The notes under the pieces are model-generated. The model saw only the letters and a list, made by a program, of their open reading frames with translations. It ran no database searches and was not told the origin of the DNA. DNA of 64,000 nucleotides. Source: Mesorhizobium shangrilense (lineage in GTDB: Bacteria > Pseudomonadota > Alphaproteobacteria > Rhizobiales > Rhizobiaceae). Shown piece by piece: positions 1-7,923 of the stretch (the first letter of the stretch is position 1; each line of letters opens with the position of its first letter). The position numbers and the translations under genes are program-made. The stretch spans positions 3,782,001-3,846,000 of the forward strand of contig NZ_JBEWSZ010000001.1 in the NCBI RefSeq assembly GCF_040537815.1. The letters run 5' to 3'.

Positions 1-1
1 G

Positions 2-82
2 GGCAATGTCAGCGAGGATGATGCACGCCGTCTGAGCGGCATGCTGAAATCCTTTCGAAGCAATTGGGAGGGCCGGGAATGA
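2..82 (+). CDS. MarR-type regulator, C-terminal fragment (5' truncated)
   Basis: The frame is open from the window edge to a TGA at 80-82 and encodes about 26 residues, ending [12 protein letters not shown]. The short charged helical end ([15 protein letters not shown]) resembles the C-terminal helix of MarR-family repressors, which commonly sit beside acyl-CoA catabolic genes. Its stop overlaps the ATG of the next gene in an ATGA arrangement, so the two are probably translationally coupled. The DNA-binding domain lies outside the window, so the family call rests on a short tail and on context only. Confidence 0.45.
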   Translation, partial: GNVSEDDARRLSGMLKSFRSNWEGRE

Positions 83-891
83 CTAAGATGGCTGGTTTGA
101 AGCCGAAGCATTTCCTTTGGCAGGTCGAGGGCAGGATCGCCAGGATCCGGCTCGACCGGCCAGAGCGCAAGAACCCGCTGACCTTCGAAAGCTACGCCGA
201 ACTGCGCGACACATTCCGCGATCTCGTCTATGCCGACGATGTCGACGCGGTGGTGTTCCTGCCCAATGGCGGCAATTTCTGCTCCGGCGGCGATGTCCAC
301 GACATCATCGGTCCACTGGTCAGGATGGAGATGAAGGAGCTGCTTGCCTTCACGCGCATGACCGGCGATTTCGTCAAGGCGATGCTGAATTGCGGCAAGC
401 CGATCATCGCGGCGGTCGACGGCGTCGCGGTCGGCGCTGGCGCCATCATCGCCATGAGCTCCGATATCCGCATCGCCACGCCGGAGGCCAAGACCGCGTT
501 CCTGTTCACGCGCGTCGGCCTTGCCGGCTGCGACATGGGCGCCTGCGCGATCCTGCCGCGCATCATCGGCCAGGGCCGCGCCGCCGAACTGCTCTACACC
601 GGCCGCACGATGACCGCGGCGGAAGGCGAGCGCTGGGGTTTCTACAACCGGCTGGTCGATGCAGCGGCCCTTGAAGCAGATGCTCTCGACATGGCGGCGC
701 GTATCGTCTCCGGCCCGACCTTCGCGCATGGCATCACCAAGACGCAGTTGAACCAGGAGTGGTCGATGGGTCTCGACCAGGCGATCGAGGCGGAAGCACA
801 GGCGCAAGCCATCTGCATGCAGACCCGCGATTTCGAGCGGGCGTACAATGCCTTTGTCGCGAAGGAAAAGCCGGTGTTCGAGGGGAATTGA
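79..891 (+). CDS. Enoyl-CoA hydratase/isomerase (crotonase) family protein
   Basis: A 270-residue cytoplasmic protein of normal crotonase length. The CoA/oxyanion-hole region [10 protein letters not shown] (about residues 70-80) and the GVAVGAGA stretch (about 118-125) mark the fold; crotonases hydrate or isomerise acyl-CoA thioesters. By eye, the first of the two hydratase glutamates (the 'PE' after the second oxyanion strand) is not conserved, while the later one may be kept in [10 protein letters not shown]. The reaction may therefore not be simple hydration. ATG at 79 is preferred over TTG at 64 because it follows GGAGGGCCGG. It is followed by an inverted-repeat element and an acyl-CoA dehydrogenase, suggesting one catabolic operon with the RidA gene. 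MarR-crotonase-ACAD-RidA sets are known in aromatic acyl-CoA (2-aminobenzoyl-CoA-like) degradation, but the substrate here is inferred only. Confidence 0.85.
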   Translation: MTKMAGLKPKHFLWQVEGRIARIRLDRPERKNPLTFESYAELRDTFRDLVYADDVDAVVFLPNGGNFCSGGDVHDIIGPLVRMEMKELLAFTRMTGDFVKAMLNCGKPIIAAVDGVAVGAGAIIAMSSDIRIATPEAKTAFLFTRVGLAGCDMGACAILPRIIGQGRAAELLYTGRTMTAAEGERWGFYNRLVDAAALEADALDMAARIVSGPTFAHGITKTQLNQEWSMGLDQAIEAEAQAQAICMQTRDFERAYNAFVAKEKPVFEGN

Positions 892-925
892 GGATGATCG
901 GTTCAATGGAGACATCGGCGGGACA

Positions 926-1085
926 GCGCCCCCCTCTGTCCTGCCGGACATCTCCCCCACTTGGGGGGAGATTGGATGTGATCTCTGCTTTCGCCAATCG
1001 CCACCGCAGCAAAGAAAGCGCCGCAGGCGAAGGCGCCAATCTCCCCCCTCGTGGGGGAGATGTCCGGCAGGACAAAGGGGGGCGC
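926..1085. repeat. Rhizobial intergenic inverted-repeat element
   Basis: Arms of about 50 bp (926-975 and 1037-1085) are near-perfect reverse complements. Each contains its own smaller palindrome (CTCCCCCAC-GGGGGGAG type) next to TGTCCTGCCGGACA. The two arms flank a loop of about 60 bp. Similar G-rich hairpin elements recur in this window at 30483, 37961, 42229 and 47257. It sits inside the catabolic operon, between the crotonase and acyl-CoA dehydrogenase genes, so it may act as an mRNA stability or attenuation element. An open frame reads through the right arm into the dehydrogenase, which makes an upstream GTG at 1051 look like a start. Confidence 0.85.
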
Positions 1086-1113
1086 CATAGAGGTCTCAAT
1101 AGCGGAGGTGGAA

Positions 1114-2262
1114 GTGCCTGATCGTTCCTTCCTCAACTGGCCCTTCTTCGAAGACCGCCATCGCGAGTTGGCCGAACAACTCGACGCATGGTGCACGAAA
1201 AATCTGCCCGTCGATCACCATGATGTCGATGCCGCCTGCCGTGATCTGGTGGCAATGCTCGGCAATGACGGCTGGCTGAAGCCGACGGCTGTCGACACCG
1301 ACAACCCCGGGCCGCTCGATGTGCGCACGCTGTGCATCACGCGTGAGACGCTGGCCCGGCATGACGGGCTGGCCGATTTCGCCTTCGCCATGCAGGGGCT
1401 CGGCACCGGTGCACTCAGCCTGTTTGGCACGCGTAGTCAGCAGGACTGGCTGGCGAGGACCCGCGCAGGCAGGGCGATCTCCGCCTTTGCATTGTCGGAA
1501 CCGCGCTCCGGCTCGGATGTCGCCAACATGGAAATGACGGCCGTCGGTGACGGCGATGGTTATGTTCTCAATGGCGAGAAGACCTGGATTTCCAATGGCG
1601 GCATCGCCGATCTCTACATTGTCTTTGCCCGCACGGGCGAGGCGCCGGGCGCCAAGGGTCTTTCAGCCTTCATCGTACCGGCCGAGACGAAAGGCCTGAC
1701 CATCGCCGAGCGGCTGGAAGTGATCGCGCCGCATCCGCTGGCGCGCCTCGCCTTCGACGGCGTCCGCGTTCCAGCTTCCGCGCTGATCGGCAAGCCGGGC
1801 GACGGTTTCCGCATCGCCATGTCGGTGCTCGACGTGTTCCGCTCGACCGTCGGCGCGGCAGCGCTCGGTTTTGCCCGCCGCGCTCTGGATGAAAGCATCA
1901 AGAGGGTGGCCGAGCGCAAACTGTTCGGCGCGCCGATGGCCGAGTTGCAGATGGTGCAGGGCCATATCGCCGACATGGCCCTCGATGTCGATGCCGCCGC
2001 GCTTCTGGTCTATCGCGCCGCCTGGACCAAGGACATGGGCGCTGCCCGCGTCACCCGCGAAGCGGCGATGGCCAAGCTGTTCGCCACCGACAAGGCGCAA
2101 GAGGTGATCGACAAGGCCGTGCAGATGCATGGCGGCGACGGCGTCCGCAAGGGCCATATCGTTGAAAGTCTGTACCGCGAGATCCGTGCGTTGCGCATCT
2201 ATGAAGGAGCGTCGGATGTGCAGAAGGTGGTGATCGCCAGACAGGTCATGGGAGCGGCATGA
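1114..2262 (+). CDS. Acyl-CoA dehydrogenase family protein
   Basis: A 382-residue FAD flavoprotein that would oxidise an acyl-CoA to the enoyl-CoA and pass electrons to ETF. The ACAD core is visible: [13 protein letters not shown] (FAD/substrate loop), [10 protein letters not shown], and the C-terminal [12 protein letters not shown] and [11 protein letters not shown], whose Glu is the usual catalytic base in the medium-chain family. The start is taken as GTG at 1114, which follows GGAGG at 1104-1108. The longer frame from 1051 would translate the repeat element and is rejected. It lies downstream of the crotonase gene and 89 bp upstream of the RidA gene, all on the same strand. The exact acyl-CoA substrate cannot be read from the sequence. 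Confidence 0.9.
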   Translation: MPDRSFLNWPFFEDRHRELAEQLDAWCTKNLPVDHHDVDAACRDLVAMLGNDGWLKPTAVDTDNPGPLDVRTLCITRETLARHDGLADFAFAMQGLGTGALSLFGTRSQQDWLARTRAGRAISAFALSEPRSGSDVANMEMTAVGDGDGYVLNGEKTWISNGGIADLYIVFARTGEAPGAKGLSAFIVPAETKGLTIAERLEVIAPHPLARLAFDGVRVPASALIGKPGDGFRIAMSVLDVFRSTVGAAALGFARRALDESIKRVAERKLFGAPMAELQMVQGHIADMALDVDAAALLVYRAAWTKDMGAARVTREAAMAKLFATDKAQEVIDKAVQMHGGDGVRKGHIVESLYREIRALRIYEGASDVQKVVIARQVMGAA

Positions 2263-2351
2263 GGCCTCTTCCGATGCCGGGAAATTTACAGGTCGGATTG
2301 TTTTCGAACGCAGACATTGCGAACCGAGTTTAGGGAATCGGGAGACTGGAC

Positions 2352-2747
2352 ATGCACACCATCCTGCAGCCGGAAGGCTGGGCCAAACCAGTCGGCTACG
2401 CCAACGGCGTCGCCGCGCGCGGGCAGCTTGTCTTCGTCGGCGGGCAGATCGGCTGGAACGGGCAATGCCAGTTCGAAACCGATGATTTTGTCGGCCAGGT
2501 GCGCCAGACGCTTGAGAATGTCGTTGCGGTTCTGGCCGAAGCCGGCGCCGGCCCGCAGCACATCACCTCGATGACCTGGTATTTTACCGACAAGGCCGAA
2601 TATCTCGCCAACCTCAGAGGTCTCGGCGAGGCCTACCGCGCGGTCATCGGCCGGCACTATCCCGCCATGGCCGCCATGCAGGTGGTGTCGCTTGTCGAGG
2701 ACCGGGCCAAGATCGAAATCCAGGCCACCGCCGTTATCCCGGAATAG
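2352..2747 (+). CDS. RidA/YjgF/YER057c family protein
   Basis: A 131-residue protein of the RidA fold. These proteins form trimers and hydrolyse reactive enamine/imine intermediates or related compounds. Recognisable segments are the N-terminal GYANGVAARGQLVFVGGQIGW, the central VRQTLENVVAVLAEAGA helix and the C-terminal MAAMQVVSLVEDRAKIEIQATAV. A RidA subunit in an acyl-CoA operon suggests an amino- or imino-bearing intermediate, which fits aminobenzoyl-CoA-type breakdown, but this is inference. The start ATG follows GGGAG with a 7-nt gap. It is convergent with the following minus-strand monooxygenase, with only 34 bp between stops. Confidence 0.88.
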   Translation: MHTILQPEGWAKPVGYANGVAARGQLVFVGGQIGWNGQCQFETDDFVGQVRQTLENVVAVLAEAGAGPQHITSMTWYFTDKAEYLANLRGLGEAYRAVIGRHYPAMAAMQVVSLVEDRAKIEIQATAVIPE

Positions 2748-2781
2748 CCAATCTCCGGAACAATCGCCCTCCTGGAATAAT

Positions 2782-3873
2782 TTATTCGCGAAGCCCGACC
2801 TGCCGCAGCAGCGGCAGCACGCGGTCGCAGAAATAGGGCAGTTCCTGCGTGTAGTTCACGAAGGACAGCGCGATGCCCTGATAGCCCTGCCCGGCAATGG
2901 CAGCCATGTCGGCGGCGATCGTCTCCGGCGTACCGACCAGCGGATAGGTGCCGGCGCCGCCGGCAAAACGCTGCCGGTAGCGGTCATAGGCATGCGTGTC
3001 GTGCGACTGGGAGAACTCCTTCTTGCCCGCCATATGCGCGTCGACAGCGTCATGGTCCGCCATATCAACGGCGTATCTGTCATAATAGGCCTGCGCCTCT
3101 TCCATGGTCTCCCGGCAGACGACATGCGCCACCGTGTAGACACCGACATCGCGCCCATGCTTGTCGGCACGTTCTCTGATATCGATGACATGCTTGCCGG
3201 CATCGGCCATTTCCGAAAAGGTCGTGAACAGGTAGTCGCATTTGGCGGACGCGAAATCGCGACCCGGTCCGCCGAAGGCAGCGTTCATGGTCACCGGTCG
3301 CGGAACCTGCAGACTGGCCGGCCGGCTGACCGCTTCCTTGAGGCGATAATAGGTGCCTTCGTAGTCGAGTGGCTCGTCGGCGGCATAGAGTTTCTCAACG
3401 ATCTCGATCCATTCCGCCGCCTGGTCGTAGCCCTTCTCGACCAGCGGCGTGCCGAACATGCCGAATTCCTTCGGGTTCCAGCCGCAGACAATATTGAGGC
3501 CGGCGCGCCCGTTGCTGATGTGGTCAACCGTCGCCAGCGACTTGGCGGCGTAAAGCGGATGCACCAGCGGCACATGCACCGTCATGAACAGGCCGATCCG
3601 ATCGGTGGCGGCGGCAAGAGCGGCCGCCCAGGTGAAGGTCTCGAACGACCATTCCCGCACCTTGTTGCGGCCACCAAAACCGCGCCAGCGGGCGATCGGC
3701 AGCATGAACTCCAGGCCGGCGCGGTCGGCGATCTGCGCCGCCGTAAGATTGTCCCGCCAGGTTGCCGTCCAACGTTCCGGTACATCGGTGATGGCCAGCC
3801 CGCCATCGGCATTGGTCGAAAAGACGCCGAGCTTCAGTTTGTTCGGGCCTTGCAGGGGATGCGCTTTGATCAT
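2782..3873 (-). CDS. LLM-class flavin-dependent monooxygenase (RutA/SfnG-like)
   Basis: A 363-residue protein of the bacterial luciferase-like family, which uses reduced FMN and O2 to oxidise small organic substrates. RutA (pyrimidine ring opening) and alkyl sulfone/sulfide monooxygenases are the closest types by eye. Family signatures are ARWRGFGG, ATDRIGLFMTVH, a central DHISNGRAGLNIVCGWN and a C-terminal GTPETIAADMAAIAGQGY. ATG at 3873 is chosen because the 13 residues encoded further upstream are outside the family pattern. It is divergent from the aldolase gene at 3996 and shares a 120-bp intergenic region that contains an 18-bp dyad. No partner flavin reductase is seen nearby, so FMNH2 would have to come from elsewhere. 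Confidence 0.85.
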   Translation of the reverse strand: MIKAHPLQGPNKLKLGVFSTNADGGLAITDVPERWTATWRDNLTAAQIADRAGLEFMLPIARWRGFGGRNKVREWSFETFTWAAALAAATDRIGLFMTVHVPLVHPLYAAKSLATVDHISNGRAGLNIVCGWNPKEFGMFGTPLVEKGYDQAAEWIEIVEKLYAADEPLDYEGTYYRLKEAVSRPASLQVPRPVTMNAAFGGPGRDFASAKCDYLFTTFSEMADAGKHVIDIRERADKHGRDVGVYTVAHVVCRETMEEAQAYYDRYAVDMADHDAVDAHMAGKKEFSQSHDTHAYDRYRQRFAGGAGTYPLVGTPETIAADMAAIAGQGYQGIALSFVNYTQELPYFCDRVLPLLRQVGLRE

Positions 3874-3919
3874 GTCTTGCACTCTCGACGGGAGACGGCA
3901 GGCTAGGGCCACGGCAAAT

Positions 3920-3937
3920 TATTTCAAGCCTGAAATA
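3920..3937. promoter_or_regulatory. Perfect dyad (7-bp arms) in divergent promoter region
   Basis: TATTTCA-agcc-TGAAATA is a perfect inverted repeat placed between the divergent monooxygenase and aldolase genes. Its AT-rich arms contrast with the GC-rich surroundings, as expected for an operator of a dimeric regulator (MarR- or GntR-like). A related 14-bp palindrome lies at 4803-4816 before the aminotransferase gene. The regulator is unknown. Confidence 0.45.
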
Positions 3938-3995
3938 GCTTCGCCTAGCCGCCGTTTGCGGTTATGGATTCAACCAGGATCAGAAAGGGATCGGC

Positions 3996-4772
3996 ATGAG
4001 CGACTTCCGTCAGAAATGCACGGGCAAGAGCAACCTCGTCGGATCATTCGCCTCGATACCGCATCCTGTCGCGGTGGAGGTGGCGGCACAGTCGGGGCTC
4101 GATTTCCTCTGCATCGACTGGGAGCATGCCCAGATATCCAGGGACATGATCGAGAACATGGTCCGGGCGGCCGATGTCAACCGCGTCCCCGCCATGGTGC
4201 GCGTTCCCGGCCATGCGCCCGAAGCAATACAGGCGGCGCTGGACAGCGGCGCGCAGGGAGTTCTTGTTCCCCGCGTCTCGACGGCTGCCCAAGCCGCCAT
4301 GGCGGTGAAAGCCTCGCGCTACCCGCCAATCGGTGAGCGAGGCGTGGGGCCTGGCCGGGCAGCAGCCTATGGCTATCGCATTCCCAGCTATCTGGCCGCC
4401 GCCAATGAAGCGGTCGTCGTCGCTGTCCAGGTCGAGACGGCTGACGGCCTTGCCAACATCGAGGCGATCGCCGCGGTCGACGGCGTCGACATGATCTTCG
4501 TCGGCCCCGGAGATCTTTCGGTGTCGATCGATGCGCTCGGGCCAGCCGGCGCCAGCAGACTTGCCGGGGCGATCCGCACGATCATTGGCGCGACGATCAC
4601 GCACAACAAGACCGCCGGCATATTCTGCGCGAAGGCTGACGATGTCGGCCAATGGGCAGCAGCCGGCGCAAGCTTTTTCATACTGGCCAGCGATGCGATG
4701 TTCCTTGGGGCGGGCGCCGCTGCCGGCTGTATTGCAGCGCGCGCCGAGCTGGAGCGGGGCAAAGCCGGCTAA
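3996..4772 (+). CDS. HpcH/HpaI aldolase family protein
   Basis: A 258-residue class II (metal-dependent) aldolase, which cleaves or joins 2-keto acid units such as pyruvate with an aldehyde. Active-site signatures are IDWEHAQIS (His/Glu region, about residues 39-47), the MVRVPG arginine, VQVETADG (metal-binding Glu) and FVGPGDLS (metal-binding Asp). The start ATG follows AAGGGA at 3985-3990. The gene is divergent from the flavin monooxygenase and is followed by a probable terminator and an aminotransferase gene. Together these would suit breakdown of an amino compound to a keto acid and then pyruvate plus aldehyde, though the pathway is not identified. Confidence 0.88.
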   Translation: MSDFRQKCTGKSNLVGSFASIPHPVAVEVAAQSGLDFLCIDWEHAQISRDMIENMVRAADVNRVPAMVRVPGHAPEAIQAALDSGAQGVLVPRVSTAAQAAMAVKASRYPPIGERGVGPGRAAAYGYRIPSYLAAANEAVVVAVQVETADGLANIEAIAAVDGVDMIFVGPGDLSVSIDALGPAGASRLAGAIRTIIGATITHNKTAGIFCAKADDVGQWAAAGASFFILASDAMFLGAGAAAGCIAARAELERGKAG

Positions 4773-4777
4773 GCCTA

Positions 4778-4806
4778 TCGGCCGGACAGGGGGCCGACAA
4801 TTTTTT
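4778..4806 (+). terminator. Probable Rho-independent terminator
   Basis: Six nucleotides after the aldolase stop there is a stem TCGGCC/GGCCGA with an 8-nt loop, followed two bases later by a run of six T. It would end the aldolase transcript before the aminotransferase gene. The stem is short, so termination may be partial. Confidence 0.55.
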
Positions 4807-4816
4807 AAGCTTAAAA
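4803..4816. promoter_or_regulatory. 14-bp perfect palindrome, possible operator
   Basis: TTTTAAGCTTAAAA lies 133 bp upstream of the aminotransferase start. Its centre resembles that of the dyad at 3920-3937 (TTTC-AAGC-CTGAAA), so both could bind the same regulator. The overlap with the terminator T-run is noted. Evidence is symmetry and position only. Confidence 0.3.
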
Positions 4817-4948
4817 CTTTTGCCTTGAAAAGTCCGGCACTTTGGATAAGCATTCCCTAACGATTGTGGCTCCCGTGCCGTAAGTGCTTGATGGTGGTCG
4901 CATCGTGCTGTTCCGGGTGCGATCAAGAGGTGCTTGTACTTGTCGTTC

Positions 4949-6139
4949 ATGCCGCCCCAGTCAACGTCCATGGCGCGCTATGCCTTCGATGGCATCCGCG
5001 CGCAAATCCGTGACCTTCACACCGAAAACATCGCCAACCTTGCCGTACGCGCGCGTGAACTGGGCGACGTGATCGCGCTCTGGTACGGCGAAGGCGACAT
5101 GGTGACGCCCGCCTTCATCCGCGACGCTGCCAAGGCGGCGTTCGATGACGGCCAGACCTTCTATGTCCCCAACATGCGGGGCCTCGGCCCGCTCAATGAA
5201 GCGCTGTCGGACTACCAGACGCGCTTGCACGGACGATCGATCCCCGTCGCGCGCACCACGGTGACACCGGGCGGCATGCAGGCGCTTTATCTGGCCCTGG
5301 AACTGCTCGTCGATGTCGGTACGAACGTCGTCTATGTCGCCCCGCAATGGCCCAACATCCACAATGCCATCCACCTGATCGGCGGCGAGCCGCGTCCGTT
5401 TTCGCTCGACTTCAAGGGCGACTGGCGGCTCGACCTCGACCGGCTGTTTGCGACCTGCGATGCGCGCACGCGGGCAATCTTCCTGTCAACGCCGTCCAAC
5501 CCGACCGGCTGGACCGCGTCACGCCAGGAGATGCAAGCCCTGCTCGACTTCAGCAGGCGCACCGGTACCTGGATCATCTCCGACGAGGTCTATGGCCGGC
5601 TCTATTTCGACGGCGACGTTGCTCCCTCGATCCTGCAGATCGCCGAGGACGGCGACCGGGTGCTGTCGGTCAACAGTTTTTCCAAGGCCTGGGCGATGAC
5701 CGGCTGGCGCATCGGCTGGCTGACGCACCCGTCCGGCGTGGCCGACCAGCTCGGCGCCATGACCCAGTATGTCAACAGCGGCACCGCCGCCCCGATCCAG
5801 GCCGGCGCCGTCGCGGCCATCCGCCAGGGCGAGCCGCTGGTCGAGGAGATCCGGCAGAGGATCAAGACCGGTCTCGACCTCGCCTATGACAGGCTTGGGC
5901 AGATTCCCGGCATCGTGCTGCCCACGAAACCGCGCGGCGGCATGTATGCGTTCTTCGCCATGGAAGGCGAAAGGGATGCACGGCAGGCCTGCGCGAAAAT
6001 CCTGGAGACGGCACGGGTCGGGCTGGCGCCTGGCCATCTCTTCGGCAATTCTTCAGCAGCCTTCCTGCGCATGTGCGTTTGCCGGGATCGCGACCAGATC
6101 GCAACCGCGCTCGATCGCATGAGCGCGGCCATGAATTGA
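4949..6139 (+). CDS. Pyridoxal-phosphate aminotransferase, class I/II
   Basis: A 396-residue fold-type I aminotransferase that would move an amino group between an amino acid and a 2-oxo acid. The cofactor pocket is clear: TPGGMQALYLAL, STPSNPTGW, ISDEVYGRLYF, and the Schiff-base lysine in NSFSKAWAMTGWRIGW. The start is uncertain: ATG 4949 is used, TTG 4934 follows AAGAGG, and ATG 4970 is also possible. The gene is followed by a polar amino acid binding protein and permease, so the substrate may be the compound those proteins import. A catabolic role is more likely than biosynthesis given the neighbours. Confidence 0.87.
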   Translation: MPPQSTSMARYAFDGIRAQIRDLHTENIANLAVRARELGDVIALWYGEGDMVTPAFIRDAAKAAFDDGQTFYVPNMRGLGPLNEALSDYQTRLHGRSIPVARTTVTPGGMQALYLALELLVDVGTNVVYVAPQWPNIHNAIHLIGGEPRPFSLDFKGDWRLDLDRLFATCDARTRAIFLSTPSNPTGWTASRQEMQALLDFSRRTGTWIISDEVYGRLYFDGDVAPSILQIAEDGDRVLSVNSFSKAWAMTGWRIGWLTHPSGVADQLGAMTQYVNSGTAAPIQAGAVAAIRQGEPLVEEIRQRIKTGLDLAYDRLGQIPGIVLPTKPRGGMYAFFAMEGERDARQACAKILETARVGLAPGHLFGNSSAAFLRMCVCRDRDQIATALDRMSAAMN

Positions 6140-6213
6140 CGCCCCGCCGGGAGCGAGGCGGCAAAAAACCGTGCGGGACCAACCCGCCCGATCAACAACC
6201 AGAGGGAACAAAA

Positions 6214-7011
6214 ATGAACTTCACACGTCGTAACCTGCTTCTTCTCGCCGCCGCCATCGGCATCGCCGCCGGCCCCGCAACCGCCTATGCGGCGGACGTG
6301 CTGAACGTCGGCGCCTATCCGACCAACCCGCCCTTCGAGTTCAAGAACGAGAGCGGCACGTTCGAGGGTTTCGAGGTCGACATCGTCAACGAGGCCGCCA
6401 AGCGCATCGGCATGACCACGGACATCGCCGATCTCGGATTCCAGGCGCTGTTTGCCGCCACCACATCGAAGCGCATCGACGTCGCCATTTCGTCGATCAC
6501 CATCACGCCGGAACGGCTGAAGTCGCAGTCGTTCACCCAGCCCTATTATGATTCCGACATGGGCATCGCGACCAAGTCCGACAGCCCGATCAAGGCCGAG
6601 GCCGACCTCAAGGGCAAGATCATCGGCGTGCTGTCCGGCTCGACCGGCGAAACCTGGGTCAAGGCGCACCAGGAAGCCGACGGGTTCAGCGACGTGAAGG
6701 GCTATGACACGCAGCAGAACCTGCTGCTCGACCTCAGCGCCGGCCGTGTCGATGCCGCGGTCAGCGACATTCCAGGCATGCAGTATGCCTTCACCAAGAT
6801 GAAGGATCTGGTCGTCAAGGAGCGCATCAAGACCGGCGAGCAGTACGGCCTGATGATGACCAAGGACCACCCGCTGCTCGGCAAGCTGAACGACGCGCTG
6901 ACCGCGATGAAGAAGGACGGCACGCTCGCCGCGATCCACAAGAAGTGGTTCGGCAACGACGCACCGGCCGATTCTTCGACCGCCAAGGAAATGCCGCTGC
7001 CGAAGGCCTGA
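6214..7011 (+). CDS. Polar amino acid ABC transporter, substrate-binding protein
   Basis: A 265-residue periplasmic binding protein of the SBP_bac_3 family. It begins with a signal peptide (MNFTRRNLLLLAAAIGIAAG, cleavage probably after AYA at about residue 28), followed by LNVGAYPTNPPFEF, the usual first beta strand of cystine/glutamine/histidine-type binders. FEGFEVDIVNEAAKRIG and ISSITITPERLKSQSFTQPYY are further family landmarks. The ATG follows AGAGGGA. A strong stem-loop downstream (7027-7057) separates it from the permease gene, which could let the binding protein be made in excess of the membrane subunit. Ligand unknown. Confidence 0.9.
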   Translation: MNFTRRNLLLLAAAIGIAAGPATAYAADVLNVGAYPTNPPFEFKNESGTFEGFEVDIVNEAAKRIGMTTDIADLGFQALFAATTSKRIDVAISSITITPERLKSQSFTQPYYDSDMGIATKSDSPIKAEADLKGKIIGVLSGSTGETWVKAHQEADGFSDVKGYDTQQNLLLDLSAGRVDAAVSDIPGMQYAFTKMKDLVVKERIKTGEQYGLMMTKDHPLLGKLNDALTAMKKDGTLAAIHKKWFGNDAPADSSTAKEMPLPKA

Positions 7012-7026
7012 GCGGCACTCCGTTAA

Positions 7027-7057
7027 AATCGTGCCGGTTTTCCATGCCGGCACGATT
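7027..7057 (+). terminator. Stem-loop after binding-protein gene
   Basis: AATCGTGCCGG and CCGGCACGATT form a perfect 11-bp stem with a 9-nt loop, 16 bp after the stop of the binding-protein gene. There is no clean T-run, so it is more likely a 3'-stabilising or attenuating hairpin than a full terminator. Confidence 0.6.
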
Positions 7058-7201
7058 CCACGGCAGCGCCTCGCGTCCTTGTGAGCGCACAAATACGCCG
7101 TAGCCCTGGTTTTCGCGCATGATCCTCGCCGGCAACCGATTTCGGCTGGGATCATGCCCACATCTAGCGTCGCGGGACGCCAACGTTTCGGGAATGCTCC
7201 C

Positions 7202-7876
7202 ATGTCGCTGCTGGACACCTTCTTCAACGCCGATGTCATCATGTCCAGCCTGCCGGCACTGCTGCGCGGCTTCCTGAACACGCTGCTGCTCGGGCTGCTC
7301 AGCATCGGCATCGGCATCCCCATCGGCCTGGTGATCAGCCTGTTGCGGCTCTATGCACCAAAGCCGTTTCGGATGCTGGCTGTCGGCTACATCGACATTT
7401 TTCGCGCCCTGCCGGTGCTGGTCGTGCTGATCCTGATCTACTATGCGCTGCCATTCCTCGGCATACGCCTGTCGTCCTGGGCGTCCGCGGTGACGGCGTT
7501 TGCCATCATCATGGCGGCCTATTCGGCCGAAGTGTTCCGCTCCGGCATCGAGAGCATCCCGCGCGGCCAGTTCGAGGCGGCGCAGGCGCTCGGCCTGCCG
7601 TTCCTGCTGACCTTGCGCAAGGTCGTGCTGCCGCAGGCCATCCGGCTGGTCATTCCGCCGATGACCAGCAACTGCGTTTCGATGTTCAAGGATACGTCGC
7701 TCGCCTCCACCGTGGCGCTGCCGGAGTTGCTGAAGGAGGCGACCAACGCGCAGTCGCTCTACGCCAACCCCTCGCCGCTGATCGGCGCGGCATTGGTCTA
7801 TCTCATCTTCCTCTGGCCGATGGTCCGTCTGGTCAGCGTTCTCGAGCGCCGCTTCAAGACCGAAAAGACGCGCTGA
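7202..7876 (+). CDS. Polar amino acid ABC transporter, permease (HisQM type)
   Basis: A 224-residue inner-membrane protein with about five hydrophobic segments. It carries the HisM-type signatures [17 protein letters not shown] near the start and the EAA loop [25 protein letters not shown] (about residues 121-145), which docks to the ATPase. ATG 7202 is taken as the start. It follows the binding-protein gene by 190 bp. No amino-acid-type ATPase gene (GlnQ/HisP-like) is found nearby; the next ATPases at 9233-10932 are oligopeptide-type and on the other strand. It may therefore borrow an ATPase encoded elsewhere. Confidence 0.9.
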   Translation: MSLLDTFFNADVIMSSLPALLRGFLNTLLLGLLSIGIGIPIGLVISLLRLYAPKPFRMLAVGYIDIFRALPVLVVLILIYYALPFLGIRLSSWASAVTAFAIIMAAYSAEVFRSGIESIPRGQFEAAQALGLPFLLTLRKVVLPQAIRLVIPPMTSNCVSMFKDTSLASTVALPELLKEATNAQSLYANPSPLIGAALVYLIFLWPMVRLVSVLERRFKTEKTR

Positions 7877-7923
7877 GCTCAACAACCGATCCCATCTGCA
7901 AAAGCATTTCGCAGGAGACGACC

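Noticed and set aside
1051..1113. Upstream start for acyl-CoA dehydrogenase
   Set aside because: The extra codons are the right arm of the inverted repeat; GTG 1114 has a proper ribosome-binding site and the family start.
5884..7323. 479-codon minus-strand open frame
   Set aside because: It covers three plus-strand genes with clear families and has shadow-like composition.
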